A stretch of 64,000 bases of DNA, taken from assembly GCA_905221605.1 (NCBI GenBank), contig CAJNDS010001169.1:558001-622000 (forward strand). Reading direction: 5' to 3'. Each line of letters begins with the position of its first letter. The stretch's first letter is position 1. Positions 57,433-64,000 of this stretch are shown here, one piece after another. The notes beneath the pieces are model-generated. The model saw only the letters and a list, made by a program, of their open reading frames with translations, did not search any database and was not told where the DNA came from. Position numbers and translations under genes: made by a program. The DNA is from Symbiodinium natans. Taxonomy: Eukaryota > Sar > Dinophyceae > Suessiales > Symbiodiniaceae.

Positions 57433-57611
57433 GTTAGTGGACTAGTTGTGGTGGAAGCCAAGGCAGTGTTTATGAAGACTTCACAACGGCGTTTTGCTTC
57501 ATGTTGTTGTTACTGCCTCAGCCCTGCCCCTGCAAATAGAGTATAATCTCCTTGACATGCCTCCCCCCCCGAAACAAAGCACGAAGCATAAAACATAAGA
57601 ACACCCTAATT
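57433..57611 (+). repeat. 179-bp direct repeat, copy 2
   Basis: About 90 percent identical by eye to 56913-57102, the difference being substitutions and a shorter C-run. It ends six bases before the exon at 57618. Confidence 0.85.
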
Positions 57612-57617
57612 TTCAAG

Positions 57618-58193
57618 ACCTCCATATACGAGGCCATCGAGACCTTCCTGACGTTTACCAAGAGGAGCTCTTCAGAATACGCTGGCAAGCTCGCCAACTT
57701 GGCTCACTTGGTTCCTCCGGCCATGCGTTTGGGCTTGATGCTCGTTCTCAGTGGCCTTCATTTGCTCGCTCTAGTGTCTGCCCTAGTATAATGGACCCCC
57801 CCCCTCCCCCGTCCCCTCCCCCCGTCCCCCCTCCCCGCCCCTCCCCCGCCCTCCCCCAAAAATAGTAGGGTTTTCTCAGGGACCCTGCTATTTGGGGGGG
57901 GGAGGGCTTCATAACGACCCCAATAAAGTAACTCGAACGTCGTAAACATCCAGATTCTTTTCGTGAAGCCAAGGAGAAAGGCCAATGGCAGCCAGGTGAA
58001 GGGTGACGCCTTCCTTGTCTACCTCCCGGGCAGGACTCGCTGCTCAGACAGGATTGGCAAAGAGCATCGCTTCATCCTGGGCATAAAAGACGCCCAGCTT
58101 TTACGAGCAGCCGTTTTGCTTTTTCATATACAGGTTTGCGGCAGAATATACCCGCTGGATTTTCGGATTATCAGTTTCCTCACCGCAATCTAA
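57618..58193 (+). CDS. Two-exon 3' gene piece with membrane helix
   Basis: 57618-57785 (TSIYEAIETFLTFTKRSSSE, later MRLGLMLVLSGLHLLALVSA) after acceptor TTTTCAAG, donor GTATAA; then 57969-58193 (PRRKANGSQVKGDAFLVYLP, ending in TAA at 58191-58193), joined in phase 0. The intron carries a C-rich tract and a strong hairpin. If the GT at 57786 is not used the frame ends one codon later at TAA 57789-57791. No family recognised; upstream exons are not seen. Confidence 0.42.
57796..57906. repeat. C-rich tract with long hairpin
   Basis: CCCTCCCCCAAAAATAGTAG at 57849-57868 pairs with CTATTTGGGGGGGGAGGG (57889-57906 region), a stem of about 20 bp around TTTTCTCAGGGA. Upstream 57796-57848 is nearly pure C with T and G interruptions. 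Confidence 0.6.
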
Positions 58194-58472
58194 GTTCTCC
58201 TGAGAATTCCGCATCAAGAGAAAAGCAGAGGCGATAGGTGCCCCCCCCCCCCCCTTCCCCAACAAGCGCTCCGAGCTTAAAACGGCCTTAGATCGATGGA
58301 GTTCGGTTCATCGCGGATTCCTGTTTTTGTTTGCTCGGGCTTTAAAGATTTCAGGGCTGTTAGCGGGCCCGAACAGCTGCTTGGGGCCTGTTTTACCACC
58401 ATGAAGGCGGAGGGTCCTGGGTCCTATAGGTTCCCATTGCACCTTGAACCCTGAATGGGCAGATATGGGCAG

Positions 58473-59406
58473 CAGAGGAAGATCCAGAGGCTTCTGACGA
58501 ACCGCACGTCCAGGGCGCCGGGCCGTTTGTGGATCAAGCCGCGATTGCACAGGCCCAATCGTGAGTTTGGCTTTTTGGCTAGCTTAGGGACGGCGTACCC
58601 GTCTAGGTACTCCAGTTTAAGGTTCAAGCATGAAGGCCTTATCTACATCTGGGGTTGGTTTGCAGCTATTCATCTAGTGACTTTGCAGATCTTTCGTGAG
58701 GTGTGTGCTGTCCGTGGTCGTGTGCTTGGGTGCGTTGACATGTGCACGGGTGTTTGGGCGAGTGCACTTGTACCTGTGGGCATTCGTGCCTGCGTGCAGG
58801 CGGGTATGGGTGGATGGCTGGTTGTGTGGCTGTGCATTGTGAAACATGACGTGCAGTCTTTACACAGAAAGATGTTCCTGCCGATGCCACGAACTAAGCA
58901 CTACATGCGGCAAGGGACTGCATGCAGAGATGCAAGACTTTCAACGTTTTCAACATGGCAGCGTGTACACGGCCTGTCGGAAGGCTGTAAGTGTGTCGGC
59001 CCAGCGCAAACGTTGCAGGAGAAGGACCTACAGTAAGATGCCGCCCTTTCCCTGCTGGCAGCAGTTTCAGCGTTTACGGATAACCCCTGAAGCCTGAAGC
59101 CCCAAAATTCCAGGCTGCTCGGCAATATCGCTTAGCCTCTTCAGCGCCGCTCTCCTCGTCTCAGTCCCGTGGTCACACTCAGATGCCGTTTCCCGGACGC
59201 AGGGTGAAGGGTGGGCTTATAAGGGTAGTCTAAGGAGCCTACTACTCCAACTTCAAGCCATCTAACACATGCAAAAACTCCGGAGCCCTAAACCCCTTAA
59301 GGCCCCAAATCGTATCAGTCATCGGACTGCTGAGACTGGTTTCCTGGCCGGAGATGGTCGACGTCAACCTCTTCCTGGACGGGCAGACGGCCCCTCGGAC
59401 TTCGGG
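58473..59406 (+). CDS. Two candidate exons, unknown protein
   Basis: 58473-58560 (acceptor TGGGCAG, EEDPEASDEPHVQGAGPFVD, consensus GTGAGT donor) and 59319-59406. The in-phase frame of the second reads HRTAETGFLAGDGRRQPLPG; another open frame (IGLLRLVSWPEMVDVNLFLD) looks at least as protein-like, so the second exon's frame is open. C-type repeats precede (59270-59310) and follow. Confidence 0.38.
58561..59318. other. Probable intron, GTGT-rich
   Basis: Between the two candidate exons. 58690-58850 is rich in GTG/TGT words (GTGCTTGGGTGCG, GTGTTTGGGCGAGTG). No repeat array and no recognisable coding. Confidence 0.3.
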
Positions 59407-59799
59407 GTCCTTGGTTCAACGCGAGTTTCTGCCCTAACGCGTAAACCCCCTAAACCAAAGTCGCGATAATTGCCGTAAACACTGTAAGGCATTACAACTA
59501 CAGACTTAGCCCCTTAAGGCTCTGAATCCTTTAACCCTTAAACCCCCAAAGCCCCAAAGCCCCCAAATTGTTTCAGCCGCGAAGGCCCTGATACACCTAC
59601 TCTGTAAACCCCCAAAATGAGCAGTTTTGTAGGTCCGGGTCTGCGTGGAGTAGTTGCGATTGCTAGGCCCTTCCTGAAACTGGATTCTGAATTAGGGTTT
59701 ACGGCCAGGCTTGGGGCCTAGCTCTCTATTTAGTAGGCACCATACAAACGATGCGCAGCTGTTTAGGGTTCGAAGGTTTCTGGGTTCAGGGATCTGCCC

Positions 59800-59890
59800 T
59801 CAAACCCTGAACCCTGAACCCTGAACCCTGAGCCCTGAACCCTGAACCCTAAACCCTAAACCCTAAACCCTAAACCCTAAACCCTAAACT
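59800..59890 (+). repeat. CCCTGAA/CCCTAAA array
   Basis: C-type array that ends at the multi-hairpin element. Confidence 0.9.
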
Positions 59891-59891
59891 G

Positions 59892-60050
59892 AAGACCGGC
59901 CCCCTTTCCAGCGATAGGGGCCGGTCGTTAGCAGGCCACCGGCAGGGGCCTGCGGACCCGTAGGCGAAGGCCGAAAGGCGAGCCGTAGGGTCCTGGACCT
60001 CAGGTCCACGCGGCGCTCGAATAGGCCGCTTCTGTCAGCCTATATAAAGA
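59892..60050. other. GC-rich multi-hairpin element
   Basis: Inserted in a telomere-like array (CCCTAAACT before, CCCTAAACCC after). Successive inverted repeats: CCGGCCCC / GGGGCCGG (8 bp, 13-nt loop); GCAGGCC / GGCCTGC; GGACCC / GGGTCC enclosing GCC-GAAA-GGC with a GNRA tetraloop; TGGACCT / AGGTCCA; GCGGC / GCCGC; then TATATAAAG. Six stems in 160 bp suggest a folded RNA or a double-hairpin mobile element. No tRNA or rRNA match recognised. Confidence 0.55.
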
Positions 60051-60109
60051 TAGCCCTAAACCCAGCGCCAAACGACCGGGCACGCTTGAAAACCTCCCCC
60101 TGGGTTCAT

Positions 60110-62310
60110 GAAGGCCCGGAGACTTTGGGAACCTAAAATTGAGGGTTTGGGAACCTAAAATTAAGGCCCGGAGGCTGAAATTAAGGGCTTGGGAACTTAA
60201 AAATAAGGCCCGTTAGGGCCCGGAGGCTTAAATTCAGGGTTTGGGAACCTAAAATTATGGCCTGGAAGCTTTTTAGGGTTTGGGAACCTGAAATTAAGGC
60301 CCCAAGGCTTAAATTCAGCGTTTGGGAACCTAAAATTGAAGCCCGCAGGCTTAAATTAAGAGTTTGGGAGCCCAAAATTGAAGCTTAAATTCAGGATTTG
60401 GGGACCGAAAATTAAGCTGGAGGCTTAAAATAAGTGTTTGGGAACTTAACATTAAGGCCCGGAGGCTTACAAAAAAAGGTTTGGGAACCTAAAATTAAAG
60501 CCCGGAAGTAAGGGCTTGGAGGCATTGAACATGAATTGAAAGTTTGCCAAGACCACGGAGTGGAATCGAGTCGAGCCTGCCGCTTTTGCCGCAGCCAATC
60601 CTGAGAGGGCTAAACGTCCAACCTTGAGAAGGTTTCGAAGAACTGCGGAGTGGACCTAAAATTAAGGCCTCGAGGCTTTTTAGGGTTTGGGAACCTGCAA
60701 TTAAGGCCCCAAGGCTTAAATTCAGCGTTTGGGAACCTAAAATTGAAGCCCGCAGGCTTAAATTAAGAGTTTGGGAGCCTAAAATTGAAGCCCGAAGCTT
60801 AAATTAAGGGTTTGGGGACCGAAAATTAAGCCGGAGGCTTGAAATAAGTGTTTGGGAACTTAACATTAAGGTTCGGAGGCTGACAAAAAAGGTTTGGGAA
60901 CCTAAAATTAAAGCCCGGAAGTAAGGGCTTGGAGGCATTGAACATGAATTGAAAGTTTGCCAAGACCACGGAGTGGAATCGAGTCGAGCCTGCCGCTTTT
61001 GCCGCAGCCAATCCTGAAAGGGCTAAACGTCCAACCTTGAGAAGGTTTCGAAGAACTGCGGAGTGGACCTAAAATTAAGGCCTCGAGGCTTTTTAGGGTT
61101 TGGGAACCTGCAATTAAGGCCCCAAGGCTTAAATTCAGCGTTTGGGAACCTAAAATTGAAGCCCGCAGGCTTAAATTAAGAGTTTGGGAGCCTAAAATTG
61201 AAGCCCGAAGCTTAAATTAAGGGTTTGGGGACCGAAAATTAAGCCGGAGGCTTGAAATAAGTGTTTGGGAACTTAACATTAAGGCCCGGAGGCTGACAAA
61301 AAAGGTTTGGGAACCTAAAATTAAAGCCCGGAAGTAAGGGCTTGGAGGCATTGAACATGAATTGAAAGTTTGCCAAGACCACGGAGTGGAATCGAGTCGA
61401 GCCTGCCGCTTTTGCCGCAGCCAATCCTGAAAGGGCTAAACGTCCAACCTTGAGAAGGTTTCGAAGAACTGCGGAGTGGACCTAAAATTAAGGCCTCGAG
61501 GCTTTTTAGGGTTTGGGAACCTGCAATTAAGGCCCCAAGGCTTAAATTCAGCGTTTGGGAACCTAAAATTGAAGCCCGCAGGCTTAAATTAAGAGTTTGG
61601 GAGCCTAAAATTGAAGCCCGAAGCTTAAATTAAGGGTTTGGGGACCGAAAATTAAGCCGGAGGCTTGAAATAAGTGTTTGGGAACTTAACATTAAGGTTC
61701 GGAGGCTGACAAAAAAGGTTTGGGAACCTAAAATTAAAGCCCGGAAGTAAGGGCTTGGAGGCATTGAACATGAATTGAAAGTTTGCCAAGACCACGGAGT
61801 GGAATCGAGTCGAGCCTGCCGCTTTTGCCGCAGCCAATCCTGAGAGGGCTAAACGTCCAACCTTGAGAAGGTTTCGAAGAACTGCGGAGTGGACCTAAAA
61901 TTAAGGCCTCGAGGCTTTTTAGGGTTTGGGAACCTGCAATTAAGGCCCCAAGGCTTAAATTCAGCGTTTGGGAACCTAAAATTGAAGCCCGCAGGCTTAA
62001 ATTAAGAGTTTGGGAGCCTAAAATTGAAGCCCGAAGCTTAAATTAAGGGTTTGGGGACCGAAAATTAAGCCGGAGGCTTGAAATAAGTGTTTGGGAACTT
62101 AACATTAAGGCCCGGAGGCTGACAAAAAAGGTTTGGGAACCTAAAATTAAAGCCCGGAAGTAAGGGCTTGGAGGCATTGAACATGAATTGAAAGTTTGCC
62201 AAGACCACGGAGTGGAATCGAGTCGAGCCTGCCGCTTTTGCCGCAGCCAATCCTGAAAGGGCTAAACGTCCAACCTTGAGAAGGTTTCGAAGAACTGCGG
62301 AGTGGAACCG
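60110..62310. repeat. 413-bp satellite, five units, built from about 40-bp sub-repeats
   Basis: Units: about 60242-60655 (divergent), 60656-61068, 61069-61481, 61482-61894, 61895-62307. Each holds a series of sub-repeats of the form AAATTAAGGCCCGGAGGCTT plus GGGTTTGGGAACCTAAA, and one non-repeated part (TTTGCCAAGACCACGGAGTG ... CTTGAGAAGGTTTCGAAGA). Units 2 and 4 share variants (AAGGTTCGGAGGC) against units 3 and 5 (AAGGCCCGGAGGC), giving an 826-bp alternation. Identity between units is very high. The 61-codon minus frames repeating every 413 bp are artefacts. Confidence 0.92.
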
Positions 62311-62943
62311 AGTCGATACTGCTGACGGTGGTTCATGTTGAAAGGCAAAGATCTTCTCATGATTTTGTCACGGTTGCTAAACGTTTGCTTCTGCTCCACC
62401 AAACCATGTATCCCCCCTTGATAGGGGGGTAGGGGGGTAGACAACCCTAAACCCGTCCAAGGTTTGTATTTTGGGTGGGAGGGGGGGCATTGCAGCTCAT
62501 GCGCCGACCCCCAACCACTTCATGGAGGGGGTCGAAGCGCACTCGCAGCGAAAAACCCTAAACCCTAAACCCTAAACCCTAAGCCCTACGTGCAAAAATT
62601 CAAGGGTCTTATGTAAACTCTTGGGGCCCTATATTTACGTTTAGGGTTAACAATTGAACTGCGCAGGCAGGTTTAGGATTGAGAGGGTTCCCCCCCAGAC
62701 CCGAAAAGCCTATCAGGCATTCACGCACGCTTACCAGCATGTGACCGTTCCCCCCCATGCCCAACACCTGGAATCCCAGAATCCGAAACCTGAAGCCCTA
62801 AGCCCCTAGCCAACCTGTGGCCCCTGAAGGCCGTGAAGCCCGGAAACTCTGAGCAGTAAGCTTTTGAAGCCTCAACCCTTCGTGCGACCCAATGCCCCGA
62901 GATCCCAGACCCTGCCCCTAATCCCCAAGGCCTAAACCTTAAG
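62311..62943. other. Spacer between satellite and last gene
   Basis: Ends of the satellite (a further GAGTGGAACCGAGTCGA copy at 62301), short CCCTAAA runs at 62440 and 62552-62590, and C-type degenerate repeat from 62690 to 62943. No gene seen. Confidence 0.35.
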
Positions 62944-63464
62944 ACCCGCAAGTCCTATGAGGAGTGGTTTGACATCAAGGAGGTGCGGGTGCGCTTTGCT
63001 CGGCTGGATGACGTCCACAGCATGCCCTGCCTGAAGCGGGCAATCCCTTCCCAGGCCGATGGTTGAGGGATTGTTTTTCTTCGTTTAGGGCTGAGGGTTT
63101 TGGGTTAGGGTTTAGGGCAAGTTAAGGTTAAGGGTGTTTGGCTGTCATTCCTTTTAGGGGTTTAGGGTTCTGGGCTTACATATGTTTTTAGGAATCGAGC
63201 CTTCCTCGACCTAGCACTGACCCTAAACCCCAGAAGCTGCATGTGCGGATTGCCCAAGGGCCGGAATACACTCCCAACCTTAACTGTGCCATAAACCCGA
63301 AGTCAACTTAAACCCTCAACTCTAAACCCTAAACCCGAAACCCGAACCCGAAACCCTAAACCCCAAACCCGAAACCCGAAACCCTGAACCTTAAATCCTC
63401 TGAGGAATGGAAGGCTAACCTTCCCAACTTGCGTTCCCTGGCTTCGCTGGCCTTCAGTTCGGGG
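62944..63464 (+). CDS. Exons of a gene running off the window
   Basis: 62944-63061 (TRKSYEEWFDIKEVRVRFAR, then LDDVHSMPCLKRAIPSQAD; donor GTTGAGG), about 63228-63255 (KLHVRIAQG, uncertain), 63405-63464 (EWKANLPNLRSLASLAFSSG; donor GTTTAGGG). C-type repeats precede and G-type repeats follow 62944-63061 and 63405-63464. No family recognised. The gene may continue beyond 64000. Confidence 0.45.
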
Positions 63465-64000
63465 GTTTAGGGTTTAGGGTTTAAATTTAGGGTTTCGGGT
63501 TTAGGGTTTCGGGTTTCGGGTTGGGATGTTGCCCCTTTTTCCTAACATATTGGGAGGGGGGGGGGGTAACTACAATCCCTATAAAGGACTGTTAGTATAA
63601 TGGGAGCATGGCAAGGTGTTGGTTAAGGGGGTTTTGGCTTTATGGTTTACTGGCAGTCCTTAATACGGATTATCATGGAGGGTCCTATAGGAACATCCCA
63701 AGGTGTAGGGTTTAGGGGGTAGGGGGGTGTATTGGGATTAGTGCTTATAGGGTTTACAGACCCCGCCGGGTGACGCGGCTCCAGGGTTGGGTCCAGGGTT
63801 GTGGGTTCAGGGCTTAGGGTTTAGGGTTTAAGTTTAGGGTTTAGGGTGATTCAGTGAGAAGGTCCAGGGTTTAGGGCTTAGGGTGAGATAATGCCGCCCA
63901 GTAGTTGCTCCGTTGTTGAAACTCCTGCTGGAAGCTGTGGCTCTCAGTCTATTCTTGAAAGCTTTGGGGCTGCGAAGTTCAAGGGTCTAAGGCCAGTCCT
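63465..64000. other. Intron start and MITE-bearing tail
   Basis: G-type repeats at 63465-63530, MITE-like copy D, a second partial MITE end (GGAACATCCCAA at 63690-63701), and more G-type repeats to 63885. The last 110 nt are unique without a clear exon. Confidence 0.4.
63550..63614. mobile_element. MITE-like element family 1, copy D
   Basis: 65 bp like copy A, reverse orientation: starts TTGGGAGGG, contains AAAGGACTGTTAGTATAATG and ends GCATGGCAA. A further half-copy with CAGTCCTTAATACGGATTAT and ACATCCCAA lies at about 63650-63701. Confidence 0.5.

Larger units (their letters stand above)
56342..57617. other. Intergenic region with shuffled short words
   Basis: No gene seen. Between 56400 and 57430 phrases such as GATGAACCCAGTAACCCATG, GTTGGCCCC and ATGATTG(A)GTT recur in altered order, apart from the two long direct-repeat copies listed separately. 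A C15 run lies near 57047-57061. Confidence 0.4.

Noticed and set aside
60826-62250. Four 61-codon minus ORFs repeating every 413 bp
   Set aside because: Part of the satellite unit; no sign of selection on codons.
60110-62310. CRISPR-like array
   Set aside because: The sub-repeats are contiguous and degenerate, without unique spacers of constant length, and the genome is eukaryotic.

Overview
The window looks like nuclear DNA from an alveolate, most likely a dinoflagellate. The evidence is: (i) telomere-type heptamers (TTTAGGG / CCCTAAA and degenerate forms) in almost every kilobase; (ii) coding sequence broken into tiny GC-rich exons of about 25-290 nt; (iii) introns whose donors are GT but often GC or GA, typically after AG; (iv) every supportable exon on the + strand, like dinoflagellate one-way gene arrays; (v) microsatellites, minisatellites and a satellite in the non-coding part. 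I saw no spliced-leader relic. Genus cannot be decided from the sequence.

The main discovery is a grammar. In most of the window the order is C-rich telomere-like repeat (CCCTAAA type), then a short unique segment with an open frame and splice signals, then G-rich repeat (TTTAGGG type). Introns therefore start with TTTAGGG-type and end with CCCTAAA-type sequence. The two intron ends are complementary, and the repeat itself often supplies the donor (exon|GTTTAGGG). Reading by this rule yields about 80 candidate exons, many of which join in phase.

Layout, all on +: 0.3-5.9 kb, RCC1-type beta-propeller gene (5' end outside the window); 7.3-9.9 kb, exons including a ubiquitin-like fold; 10.1-11.9 kb, AT-rich island of unknown origin; 13.4-28.2 kb, a large membrane-protein gene resembling OSCA/TMEM63 (DUF221) channels, with an 82/85-bp minisatellite in one intron; 28.6-30.3 kb, an intronless RING-H2 plus TPR/Sel1 gene, the only long conventional ORF; 30.9-35.7, 35.9-39.4, 41.3-43.3 and 43.8-44.8 kb, four genes of unknown function with likely terminal exons; 39.6-40.95 kb, a (CA)n-derived microsatellite block; 46.9-51.5 kb, a second RCC1-like gene; 51.7-56.3 kb, a multi-spanning membrane protein; 57.6-59.4 kb, two short gene pieces; 59.9-60.05 kb, a GC-rich hairpin element; 60.1-62.3 kb, a 413-bp satellite with alternating 826-bp order; 62.9-63.5 kb, exons of another gene.

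Exon calls were made by eye from splice signals, open frame and context. Short exons are often open in several frames, so gene grouping and reading frames are provisional except where a family motif is visible. Two MITE-like families and a 180-190-bp direct repeat are also present.
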